Source: DATGFK01 sp040007395 (GTDB lineage: Bacteria > Chloroflexota > Anaerolineae > Aggregatilineales > UBA2796). Taken from it: DNA of 49,480 nucleotides. The notes beneath the pieces are model-generated. The model was given only the letters and a program-made list of their open reading frames with translations, had not been told where the DNA came from and did no database searches. This document shows positions 8,948-16,943 of the stretch, in pieces (the first letter of the stretch is position 1; every line of letters begins with the position of its first letter). The DNA is taken from the NCBI GenBank assembly GCA_040007395.1, contig JBDTVG010000139.1, forward strand, positions 1 through 49,480. The letters are read 5' to 3'. Both the position numbers and the translations under genes were made by a program.

Positions 8948-9915
8948 TTTGTACTCTCCACGCGGCTCAACCGCTGAATTGGGAGGATGATCAGCAGAAC
9001 TAGGAGCATAAGCATAACCGCCAGCGCAGAGGCTAAGCCCACCTGTCGTTGAGTGAAGGCAAGGATATAGATCTGGATGCCGGGTACCGCCGTTGCGTTG
9101 CCGGGTCCACCTGCTGTCGCCACATAGACAATATCAAACGCCGCAAGTGCGGCGATCACTGTGACGGTCAGGCATACGCCAATCTCGTATCTGAGGAGGG
9201 GTACGGTAATCGAGATAAATTCTCTGAACCACTCCGCGCCATCGATCCTCGCGGACTCATAGAGGGCCGGGTTGATTTTCGTCATGCCCGTCAAAAGTAG
9301 GACAGTGCAAAATCCTAGCAGAACCCAAATCCCGATGAGGCCAACCGCTGGCAGCGCCCAGTCGAAGTCGCCGAGCCAAGCGCGGGTGATCGCACCGAGG
9401 CCGACAGCATTGAGAATCTGATTAATCAAGCCCGAAAGCGACAGCAGCCAGCCCCAGATAATGCCGGCGGCGACGAGGGGAATAACTTGCGGCAGGAAAA
9501 GAACAGTTCGGGCTATCGCGCCGAGCCGCCCGGTCGCCATGCGCTGAATCACACTCGCGACGATGAGACCCAGTCCTACGGGGACGAAGCTAAACCATAC
9601 AACTAGCCAGAACGCATTGAAGATAGTTCCCAGCAAGTCGGGAAACTGGAAGATGGTCTCGTAGTTCTTTAACCCCACCCAAGTCGCAGGCCCCACACCG
9701 TTCCAGCGAAAGAATGAGTACTGGATGGTTAATGCAAAGGGGATTAGCACAAACACTGTGTACACTAAGAGAGCGGGCAAAACAAACAGCCACCCAATGA
9801 TAGTGTCTCGGCGAACCAACCGATTGAGGGCAGTCCGCCGGGAGGACGTAAGGGCCGAGGCGCGATTGTCTGATGTCATTGGAGATTTCTCCGTCGATGT
9901 GGAAGGTGCGGTCAT
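8944..9915 (-). CDS. Carbohydrate ABC transporter permease, MalF type
   Basis: Inner-membrane permease, 323 residues, with a hydrophilic N-terminal tail of about 40 residues before the first membrane segment (IGWLFVLPALLVYTVFVLIP). The EAA loop is present as YESARIDGAEWFREFISITV. It forms the heteromeric channel with the MalG-type permease that follows. The gene lies about 20 bases downstream of the binding-protein gene, in the same operon. Confidence 0.92.
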   Translation of the reverse strand: MTAPSTSTEKSPMTSDNRASALTSSRRTALNRLVRRDTIIGWLFVLPALLVYTVFVLIPFALTIQYSFFRWNGVGPATWVGLKNYETIFQFPDLLGTIFNAFWLVVWFSFVPVGLGLIVASVIQRMATGRLGAIARTVLFLPQVIPLVAAGIIWGWLLSLSGLINQILNAVGLGAITRAWLGDFDWALPAVGLIGIWVLLGFCTVLLLTGMTKINPALYESARIDGAEWFREFISITVPLLRYEIGVCLTVTVIAALAAFDIVYVATAGGPGNATAVPGIQIYILAFTQRQVGLASALAVMLMLLVLLIILPIQRLSRVESTK

Positions 9916-9934
9916 CGTTCCTCGGCCCTTGTCA

Positions 9935-11287
9935 CTATTGAGACAGTTCCCGTAGATATTCGGCCTGAACAGCTTTCAGCAGTCCAGCAGCATCTTGCCT
10001 GCCGCCGACCATTTTCTGTAGCTCAGGTGTCCAACCCTGAGCAAAGATCGCACTGGTTGCGTTAGCAATGAAATCCATTGAAGTGCCAGCTTTGCCAACG
10101 ACGGGGCCAGCACCGAGTGTATCGTTCGTGATCGAGCCAGCCGCAACAGCGGGCATGGTGGCATCAGCCGGGCCACCGGGGTTCGACCCACCGACGGTAA
10201 CGTCGATTTGGCGGGCAGCCGGGTTCGTGGCGACCCAGTTTAAGAAAAACGCGGCACAATCCGCGTTCTTAGCTTTGGCTGCAATACCGTAGGTCAAGGG
10301 AGCAGACATCGCCGCCGGACTACCACCAGCCTGTGCAGGCGGCATCAGAAAGAACCCAACATTGTCGGGCATGGCGGCATCGTAGGCGGCATTCTGCCAG
10401 TCACCATTGAACGTGAAGACACCCTCACCCTTTGTAAACCGGGCGGCTGCATCTGTATATTCGATAGCGTTGATGTCCTTGGGGAAGTAGCCGTCCTTGA
10501 TCCACTGCTCAAGGTGCTGCGCGGCCTTCAGGTTGTCTGGAGTGTCGATCGTGGCATCCTTTTTCTGGAAGATCCATTCGTTGATAGGCTGCGTTGAGCC
10601 GACGGATGCCATGAGGGCTTGCAGCGGGAAGGCGAGGCCCATGCCGCTCTTGGCGCTACCCCACTCCATAATTGGCTGAAGCCCGGCAGACTTGGCCTTC
10701 GCGAGCAGACTTTCGAACTCGTCGAGTGTTTGCGGCGGCTGGGTCATACCAATCTGCGCGGCCAACTTCTTGTTGTAGAAGATTCCGGTCAGGCTATAGT
10801 TGAGGCCGATGGCGTAGAGCGCGCCGGAGCCACGGGTACCCTCCGCAGTGACACGGTTCTGGTTGAGTTGGGGCACAGGCCACTTATCCCAACCGAAAGT
10901 CGTGGCGTAATCGTCAAGGTTCTTGAGCAGCCCATCTTTGACAAACGAAACCAGCGTTGGCAGCCGAATTAGATCTGGCGGGTTATCGCCAGTGAGGAGG
11001 CGCGGTGTCGCGTTGATGAGGTTTGCAAACTGGTCTTGGCTGATATCCCAAGTGACGTTGGGATACTGCTTCTTAAACTCATCGGAAAGTTTGAAGGGCA
11101 GATCGAAGCCCGTCTCGAAGGAAGCCTTGAGCGTTACTGGCTCGGTCCCACAACTGAGACCGGATGCAGTCGCAGCGGCTGTCGCCGCTTGGGCGGCAGC
11201 CGGCTGCATGGGCGCAGTGGTTACCATCATTGAGAGAACCACGAGCATAGTGACTGTGGAAAAAATGAGGCTAATCTGGCGTTTCAT
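9935..11287 (-). CDS. Sugar ABC transporter substrate-binding protein
   Basis: Extracellular solute-binding protein family 1, about 450 residues. The start chosen is ATG 11287 (MKRQISLIFSTVTMLVVLSM), preceded by TAGGAGA at 8 bases; a longer frame upstream lacks a site. A signal peptide of about 35 residues ends near AAAQA. Family features include DELFESL-like segments, FTKGEGVFTFNGDWQ and a C-terminal SAIFAQGW...ELQKMV. There is no lipobox cysteine at the expected position; the first cysteine is in the mature part (SGLSCGTEP). The co-transcribed sucrose phosphorylase suggests sucrose or a related alpha-glucoside as ligand (inference). Confidence 0.9.
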   Translation of the reverse strand: MKRQISLIFSTVTMLVVLSMMVTTAPMQPAAAQAATAAATASGLSCGTEPVTLKASFETGFDLPFKLSDEFKKQYPNVTWDISQDQFANLINATPRLLTGDNPPDLIRLPTLVSFVKDGLLKNLDDYATTFGWDKWPVPQLNQNRVTAEGTRGSGALYAIGLNYSLTGIFYNKKLAAQIGMTQPPQTLDEFESLLAKAKSAGLQPIMEWGSAKSGMGLAFPLQALMASVGSTQPINEWIFQKKDATIDTPDNLKAAQHLEQWIKDGYFPKDINAIEYTDAAARFTKGEGVFTFNGDWQNAAYDAAMPDNVGFFLMPPAQAGGSPAAMSAPLTYGIAAKAKNADCAAFFLNWVATNPAARQIDVTVGGSNPGGPADATMPAVAAGSITNDTLGAGPVVGKAGTSMDFIANATSAIFAQGWTPELQKMVGGRQDAAGLLKAVQAEYLRELSQ

Positions 11288-11480
11288 GCTAAAATCTCCT
11301 ACGTTTCTAATTAGATACATTAATGTGTCGGTGGGGTCGGGCGGCAACCCGACTCTTACTTTTTCTTATTAAGTTTCAAATCATGTCCTTTCTGTCTCGC
11401 GGGACTATTTGAAATAACTGGTCTCAACAGAATTCGCGCCAAACTAAACTGACGTGTTTCTGGTTGATACTAAGCCGCTG
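11288..11480 (-). promoter_or_regulatory. Promoter/leader region of the sugar operon with two inverted repeats
   Basis: The 193-base gap between the LacI gene and the binding-protein gene holds two perfect inverted repeats. One is GTCGGG/CCCGAC at 11336-11353 with a 6-base loop. The other is TTTCAAAT at 11374-11381 with its complement at 11407-11414. On the plus strand the first is followed by a T-rich stretch, but no plus-strand gene leads into it, so it is more likely a leader or operator element of the minus-strand operon. The palindrome found before lacI (12548-12561) is not repeated here. Confidence 0.4.
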
Positions 11481-12509
11481 CTAAACAAGACTTTTATAAC
11501 GTTGCGTTGTACCTCGCACCACCAGTTCCAATCGGGGCAACTGACGGGCTATAACGCCGTCAGGAGTAGTAAGCATGTCTAGCAAAAGCTGCATGGCGAG
11601 ATAACCGCTTTGCTCAAGGTGCTGTCGAACCGTTGTCAGTCCAACATAACGACTCAATTGCACATCGTCAAAGCCAATAACAGAAATGTCTTCTGGCACA
11701 CGTAGTCCTGCCTCACGGATAGCCAGAATACAGCCAACGGCTTGTATATCGGACATCGCAAAAACGGCGGTAGGCGGCTCTGGTAGCGCTAAAAGCTGTT
11801 CCATAAGACTATATGCCGCTTTTTCGCCGTGCGTTCCTAGACAGACATATTCTGGAGGGTGGATTACCCCGTAGTCTGTCATCGCAGAAACATAGCCTTT
11901 GTAACGCAATTCACTCGTTGGGAACCCGTACATATTGGGGAATTCGTCTCCCACATAGGCAATGTGCCGGTGTTCGAGTTCCAACAGGTGCTGCGTGGCG
12001 ATGTATCCACCCTGCATGTTGTCGGGACTAATACAATTTAATTCTCCGGTACATACATCGCTCAACGTGACAAAGGGGATACTGGCTTCATTCAGTAGAT
12101 CTCGTTGTTCACCTGAAACATTTAATGTAGCGATAAGCAACCCATCCACTGCGGCTTGCTCGACAATAGCCAACAATTGCTCGTGGCACCGATCCGGCTC
12201 GCTCACAGTGTAGAGGATGAGATTGAAATCGTTGTGGTGATCTTGGAGTGCCAATTGGACTCCGCGTAGCCGCTCTACAAAAGAAGGGTGGGTAAAATTA
12301 GGCATAAGCGCGCCGACGTTGCGATGCTGAATGCCAGTTGAAAGCTGTCGTGCAACCTTACTGCGGCGAAAGCCAAGCACGCGGATAGCACTGAGTACTT
12401 TTTCTTGTGTTTCGGGGCTGACACTTGTACTGTTATTTAGAACGCGGGATACGGTCCCTATGCCGACTCCAGCCGTCCTAGCCACATCGTAAATAGTTGG
12501 ACTGGGCAT
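11481..12509 (-). CDS. LacI family transcriptional regulator
   Basis: Repressor of 342 residues. The N-terminal helix-turn-helix and hinge (TIYDVARTAGVGIGTVSRVL, then NNSTSVSPETQEKVLSAI) are classic, followed by the periplasmic-binding-like sugar domain (FAMSDIQAVGCILAIREAG; ISVIGFDDVQLSRYVGLTTV). It is encoded just upstream of, and in line with, the sugar importer and sucrose phosphorylase genes and is the obvious local regulator. A perfect palindrome 39 bases before its start suggests autoregulation. Confidence 0.94.
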   Translation of the reverse strand: MPSPTIYDVARTAGVGIGTVSRVLNNSTSVSPETQEKVLSAIRVLGFRRSKVARQLSTGIQHRNVGALMPNFTHPSFVERLRGVQLALQDHHNDFNLILYTVSEPDRCHEQLLAIVEQAAVDGLLIATLNVSGEQRDLLNEASIPFVTLSDVCTGELNCISPDNMQGGYIATQHLLELEHRHIAYVGDEFPNMYGFPTSELRYKGYVSAMTDYGVIHPPEYVCLGTHGEKAAYSLMEQLLALPEPPTAVFAMSDIQAVGCILAIREAGLRVPEDISVIGFDDVQLSRYVGLTTVRQHLEQSGYLAMQLLLDMLTTPDGVIARQLPRLELVVRGTTQRYKSLV

Positions 12510-12547
12510 CGAAATCCCTCAAAGACTCTCGCCAACTCAACCTAACG

Positions 12548-12561
12548 TGGAAGCGCTTCCA
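12548..12561. promoter_or_regulatory. LacI-type operator, perfect 14-bp palindrome
   Basis: TGGAAGCGCTTCCA is fully self-complementary with the central CG typical of LacI/GalR-family operators. It lies 39 bases upstream of the LacI gene start, so it fits autoregulation of that gene and, if transcription reads through, of the whole sugar operon. Confidence 0.7.
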
Positions 12562-12893
12562 TCAGTGCATTTATGGTAAGACTCTTTTGTATTGGTGTCA
12601 AGGATCTGGACACTAACCTCATGTTAGTGAAGATGTCTATCCAAGATAACAGGAGCCGATGAAAATATTTCCAGCATGATGATTTTCATTGACCAACCGT
12701 GCTATGTGACACTTCCACAAACGTAAACAACGGTTCAGCTAGACGTTGCTGGAGGATTCTCACTGGACTGCCGAGCGTATATTTTTTTCTGCCACACAGG
12801 CACTTGGCCTGCCCGACCCGGCATATTTGGAAATATACTTGCAAGTAAATTGAGGGGGCAACCGCATTGGTTTCTAATGTGAGTCGGTTTAAT
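12562..12893. other. Intergenic stretch without a supported gene
   Basis: About 330 bases between the LacI promoter and the gamma-glutamyl hydrolase stop. No gene with a start, binding site and family match was found. One plus-strand frame around 12738-12850 reads a protein-like stretch (QALGLPDPAYLEIYLQ) bounded by stops. It may be a decayed coding remnant but is unassigned. Confidence 0.4.
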
Positions 12894-13616
12894 TCACCTG
12901 AGATTATCCACGAACATCTTGAGCAAATTGAGCATGTTTGCATCCGTTCCATACATATCTTCGGGATGCCACTGCACACCGAAGATCAGCGCGGAGTCGG
13001 TGCTTTCAATGGCTTCGACGATGCCATCGGCGGCGCGACCCACCACCTTAAAGCCGTTCGCAATTTGCCCTGGCCCCTGATGGTGAAAGCTGTTGACATC
13101 GGCGCATGAGCCGAATACCCCCGCCAACCGTGAGCCAGCGTCGATATACACTTCATGGGTGGCTCTCCCGCGCAGTTGCGGCGAGTCATACGGATAACTG
13201 TGTTCCAACGCTTCCGGCACAAGGTCATGAATATCCTGAATCAACGTACCGCCCATTGCCACATTCATCACCTGTACGCCTCGGCAAATGCCCATCAGCG
13301 GTTTGCGTTGGGCGACTGCCCATTGCGTCAGGGTAATTTCCAACTCGTCGCGGGCATCGTCAGGAACTTCGGTTTTAGGATGTGCGGTCTCACCATAACG
13401 GGCAGGGTTAACATCGTCACCACCCGCCAGAACAATCGCGTCCAACCGCGCAAAGAGGGTCTGGTTGGCTTCCTGATCTAATTCCAGCGGAATGATGACA
13501 GGCGCAGCACCAGCCGCTGCTACCGCATTAACATAAGTTTGGTACAGGGCAAAACTGGATCGCAGTTCATGAGAGGGGTTGATTTGCCAACAGGGAATGC
13601 CAATTAGTGGTTTCAT
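12894..13616 (-). CDS. puuD: Gamma-glutamyl-gamma-aminobutyrate hydrolase family protein (peptidase C26)
   Basis: Class I glutamine amidotransferase-like hydrolase of 240 residues. PuuD-type enzymes remove glutamate from gamma-glutamyl-GABA or related gamma-glutamyl amides. The nucleophile cysteine lies in MGICRGVQVMNVAMGG (about residue 110), with the histidine and glutamate of the triad in FGVQWHPED near residue 220. LAGGDDVNPARYGE is typical of the family. The ribosome binding site before ATG 13616 is weak. A gamma-glutamyl synthetase partner would be expected; the neighbouring glutamine-synthetase-like gene is now a broken fragment, so the pathway may be lost or completed elsewhere. Confidence 0.88.
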   Translation of the reverse strand: MKPLIGIPCWQINPSHELRSSFALYQTYVNAVAAAGAAPVIIPLELDQEANQTLFARLDAIVLAGGDDVNPARYGETAHPKTEVPDDARDELEITLTQWAVAQRKPLMGICRGVQVMNVAMGGTLIQDIHDLVPEALEHSYPYDSPQLRGRATHEVYIDAGSRLAGVFGSCADVNSFHHQGPGQIANGFKVVGRAADGIVEAIESTDSALIFGVQWHPEDMYGTDANMLNLLKMFVDNLR

Positions 13617-13783
13617 AAGATTAGGCTTATATCACATCGCATACGTAAACGGGATCATGACATTATAGCAGTTCTAATCAGCCTTTGTGCATTTTTACAG
13701 ATTGCCAAATATTGCTAAATCTGGCTAAACGAATATGCTCACGACTCACAATGTTTGTCCTAGAATCCCGAGTCATCGTCATC

Positions 13784-13963
13784 ATGTCTGCCGTTTTCCC
13801 CAGTTCAATTCTCCAAGTGCGTAATCTCTCGAAATCGTTTCGAGGATTACAAGCGCTGCAAGCTATAAACCTTGAGCTTTACAACGGCGAAATTCAGGGC
13901 GTGATCGGCCCCAATGGCGCTGGCGAAACTACCCTGTTTAACTGTCTCAGTGGCGCACTATAA
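13784..13963 (+). pseudogene. LivG-type ABC ATPase, 5' fragment
   Basis: Only the first 59 residues of a branched-chain-type ABC ATPase remain: ILQVRNLSKSFRGLQALQAI, then GEIQGVIGPNGAGETTLFN, ending at TAA 13961. The Walker A lysine, invariant in working ATPases (GPNGAGKTT), is glutamate, a single A-to-G change. No signature, Walker B or switch region follows. The next bases already match a glutamine synthetase, so the gene was cut by a deletion or recombination and then decayed. A longer upstream open frame starts near 13685 without support. Confidence 0.8.
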
Positions 13964-14424
13964 CTCGTATCATCGCCTAGCAACCCCATTTTTGGAGCAG
14001 TGCCTATACCAGGCCAGATAACCGCGAAGGTGCAGTGCGGGTTGCGTCACGCTTCAAGAGCGACGAGGAAGGCACGGCTAACGCCGAACTGAAAGCCGCC
14101 GATCTTGCGGCTAATCCGTACCTTGCCTTTGGCGCGTTAATCGCGGCGGGCTTGGACGGCGTGCGGCGTAAGCTCGATCCCGGCGAACCAACACTGATCG
14201 ACCCCGGCAATTATACGGATGAAGAACGTGCAGGGCGTGGCATCCAGCGCTTTCCAACGACGCTGGCACAAGCCCTCGATAATTTAGAAAAAGACACCGT
14301 GCTTACTGAGGCGCTTGGCCTACTCTTGAGCAAAAGCTATCTTGCCGTCAAGCGCAAGGAGTTCGAGACGTTTAGTGCGAATGATGAAGCGTTTGAACTG
14401 AAATATCATTTCTGGAAATTCTAG
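13959..14424 (+). pseudogene. Glutamine synthetase family protein, 3' fragment (GlnT/PuuA/FluG-like)
   Basis: C-terminal third of a type I glutamine synthetase-like ligase. From 13959 one frame reads YNSYHRL (the conserved NSYxR motif); after a frame change and a TAG near 13978, the next frame reads QPHFWSSAYTRPDNREGAVR. It then continues as LKAADLAANPYLAFGALIAA and GLDGVRRKLDPGEP to the end. The ATP-binding N-terminal domain and the rest of the active site are missing, so it cannot be an active synthetase. Members next to a PuuD hydrolase or a FluG-type amidohydrolase glutamylate amines, which matches both neighbours. An in-frame GTG at 14035 could allow a 129-residue product, but function is unlikely. 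Confidence 0.82.
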
Positions 14425-14449
14425 CAGAGGTCTTTGAGGCAGAAAATTT

Positions 14450-15587
14450 ATGGCGCGAATTGACCTATCTGATGCACCGATCATCGATCATCATGCTCAC
14501 GCTCTGATCAAAGCGCAGCCGCAAACGGTTGGCGAGTTGCAAGTCTTTTTCACGGAAAGCGCCGATCCGGTCAGGAAGGCGCACTACGTGCCAGATACGA
14601 TTATGTGGATGCGCGGTATTCGTGATCTCGCCAGCTATTTTCAATGCGAACCAACCCCCGACGCGGTACTAACCGCACGTAACGCGATCCCATTGGCAGA
14701 CCTTGCGAACGCGATGTGGCAGGCTCAGAACAGCGAAGCGTTGTTTATTGACTATGGCTTCGGGGCGGCGATCAACTATAGCGTTGCCGAACTGCGACCC
14801 ATGATCAAGCAGCGCATTTCGATTGCTCATGCGGCTCGAAACCTTTGCTCAGGACTTTATCTTGAAATATGCCACATTCCGCCAAGTTGAAGACGCCTAC
14901 AACGCCGGCGTTGAGGCAGCGCGGGATACAGGTCATATTGGCCTCAAGAGTATCATCGCCTACCGCACTGGCCTCGATATTCAGTTGGTCACTCGCGATA
15001 ACGCACTGCGCGCCTTTGGCCCTGTCAAGGATCGCGCCGATGCCGAGGGCAAACTGCGCCTTGCCGATAAAATGCTGTGCGATTACCTGCTGCTAAAAGC
15101 ACTAGAAGTCGCCAATTGGCAAGAACTGCCGATCCAGTTCCACACGGGCTTTGGCGATACCGACGTGGATCTTCTCAAGGCCAACCCGCTTAACATGCGG
15201 ACTGTGCTGCAAAGTGGCAAATTCGATAAGGTCAAGTTCGTGCTGCTGCATTCGGCCTATCCGTATACCCGCGAACTTGGCTATCTCGCCGCGATGTATC
15301 CCAATGTCTTTATGGATATTTCGCTGGCAATTCCCTTTGCCACGATGGAAATTCCAAGGATGCTGCACCAGATTTTTGGGATGACTCCGTTTACGAAGGT
15401 GTTGTATTCATTGGACGCATTCAGCATCCCGGAGATATTTTGGCTGGCAAACAAGTGGGGACACGCTGCCCTTGAACAAGTCTTAGCGGAATTTGTGGAT
15501 CTAGGCGCATTGACCGAGCAACAAGCCTTACGGGCAGGACGGCAAGTGCTCGGTGACAATGCGCGGGTTATTTACGACTTTAAGTAA
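14450..15587 (+). pseudogene. FluG-type amidohydrolase, frameshifted
   Basis: Two overlapping frames together make one amidohydrolase of about 380 residues. The first (from 14450) has the metal motif APIIDHHAHAL and runs to about 14,820. The second continues LLMRLETFAQDFILKYATF to 15587 with QFHTGFGD (metal histidine), FVLLHSAYPYTRELGYLA, and LYSLDAFSIPE, where the usual metal-site aspartate follows S. Removing one base near 14,820 restores the frame. It is either a real frameshift mutation or a sequencing/assembly error. In FluG this domain is fused to a glutamine synthetase; here it follows a synthetase fragment by 25 bases. A weak GAGG site precedes the ATG. Confidence 0.8.
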
Positions 15588-15651
15588 TGCCTAATGTTTC
15601 GCCGCGTCAAAATTATCCGCCCGGCGATGAGGGCGATGGCGGCTTTGTCCT

Positions 15652-15674
15652 TACAAAATACGATTCGGATGTAG
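15652..15674 (+). repeat. Short dispersed repeat, copy 1
   Basis: TACAAAATACGATTCGGATG followed by TAG, lying between the frameshifted amidohydrolase and the Gfo/Idh/MocA gene stop. It closely matches the copy at 38454-38475 (TACAAAATACGGTTTGATG followed by TAG). Both lie in gaps between convergent genes. Nature unknown; possibly a remnant of a small interspersed element. Confidence 0.45.
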
Positions 15675-15677
15675 GTG

Positions 15678-16703
15678 CTACTCATTCGGATAGGTCAAGT
15701 TCCACTGTCCACGAATCGTGTCCAGCGTTTCCATAATCGACAGCGTTTCATCCAGCGGCATCACCACGCTTTCGAGTTTGCCTGCGCGGAGACACTGACC
15801 GACTTCGGCGGCCTCATAGTTATAGCCATTACCGCGAGTCGGCGCGTGGACAATCTGTTTATCAAAGAGTATTCCATCGTAAATGAGACTGGTTTCTGAA
15901 CCCGGCGCTGGCGGCTTCGCTAGCGTCGCCACCAGTGGGCGCAACCATGGCTCATGGACTTTGATATAGCCCTTCGTGCCGAACACGTCGGCTTCGACAG
16001 GTACCGCCAACTGTACACCAGAGGACAGCAGCGCCGCTTTACCGCCATCGTAACCGAACAGGTACGCCGAACGATCATCAGTGCCAGTTTTGCCCAGCGC
16101 CGCCGTACTACTGATCGTCTTGGGGGTACCCAGCACCATCGAGGCGAAAGAGATCGGATAGATTCCCGCGTCAAGCAGTGCGCCGCCGCCTAGTTCCGGC
16201 GCGAACAACCGACTGGCAGGATTGAACTCAGTCATAAAAGAAAAGTGGGCGCGCACCAATTCGACATCACCGATTTCGCCATCGGCAATCCATTTGCGAA
16301 CTTGCACCATAGTTGGCAGAAAGCGCGTCCACATCGCTTCCATCAAGAACAGACCCTTCTGACGCGCCAGATCAATCATCTCGCGGGTCTGGCGGGCGTT
16401 CATGGCAAACGGCTTTTCCACGAGAACATGCTTGCCCGCGTTTAAGCACAGCAGCGTATTGTCGTAGTGAAAAGGATGCGGCGTGCCAATGTAGATCGCG
16501 TCTACCTCCGGGTCGTTGGCAAGGGCTTCGTAGCTGCTGTGGCGGTGTGGGACGTTCCACGTGTTGCCAAAGCTGTCTGCACTGGTCTGCTCACGCGAAC
16601 CGACTGCCGTTAGGGTCGCTTCGTCGGTGAGCGCTGTTAACCCCTCGGCAAATAGATCGGCGATGTATCCGGTACTCAATATTCCCCAGCGAATTTTCTG
16701 CAT
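15678..16703 (-). CDS. Gfo/Idh/MocA family NAD(P)-dependent oxidoreductase
   Basis: Sugar or polyol dehydrogenase of about 341 residues. An N-terminal Rossmann fold starts MQKIRWGILSTGYIADLFAE; the usual GxGxIA motif appears here as S-T-G-Y-I-A. The signature lysine is in HVLVEKPFAMNA (about residue 95), followed by the C-terminal alpha/beta domain with LLDAGIYPISFA. The start at ATG 16703 is preferred because AAGAAG lies about 5 bases before it; a start 15 bases upstream has no site. Closest family types are dihydrodiol / D-xylose 1-dehydrogenases; the substrate is not readable. It is convergent with the amidohydrolase wreck. Confidence 0.9.
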   Translation of the reverse strand: MQKIRWGILSTGYIADLFAEGLTALTDEATLTAVGSREQTSADSFGNTWNVPHRHSSYEALANDPEVDAIYIGTPHPFHYDNTLLCLNAGKHVLVEKPFAMNARQTREMIDLARQKGLFLMEAMWTRFLPTMVQVRKWIADGEIGDVELVRAHFSFMTEFNPASRLFAPELGGGALLDAGIYPISFASMVLGTPKTISSTAALGKTGTDDRSAYLFGYDGGKAALLSSGVQLAVPVEADVFGTKGYIKVHEPWLRPLVATLAKPPAPGSETSLIYDGILFDKQIVHAPTRGNGYNYEAAEVGQCLRAGKLESVVMPLDETLSIMETLDTIRGQWNLTYPNE

Positions 16704-16909
16704 AGCTTCTTCTTTCATCTATTTAAAAAAAGGACTTATTCCATTTTGCGATAACTATAACCCACAACGCGCCAATGAAGAATCGGTTAAAAGTGCGCAT
16801 TCCGAATGAGGGATTTTGGGTGAGGATAATCGCGCAGGGCAATCGCATGACGGGATCATTCACTGTAAATGCCGGACAGGGCAGGCCTCGACGCTGCATT
16901 TTGGAAATA

Positions 16910-16930
16910 CCGCACCCTGACAGGGTGCGG
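16910..16930 (-). terminator. Hairpin terminator after the thioredoxin gene
   Basis: CCGCACCCTG (16910-16919) and CAGGGTGCGG (16921-16930) form a perfect inverted repeat. The folded form has an 8-bp GC-rich stem and a 5-base loop. It lies 13 bases beyond the thioredoxin stop, on the side where minus-strand transcription leaves. Only a weak U-run follows. The rest of the 16,704-16,943 gap holds no gene. Confidence 0.6.
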
Positions 16931-16943
16931 AGCTATAGAAAAC

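Noticed and set aside
11336..11353. Plus-strand intrinsic terminator (GC stem followed by T-rich run)
   Set aside because: No plus-strand gene leads into it; it lies in the leader of the minus-strand sugar operon.
12686..12979. 97-codon minus-strand frame between the LacI and PuuD genes
   Set aside because: Partly overlaps puuD in another frame and has cysteine-rich composition without family match.
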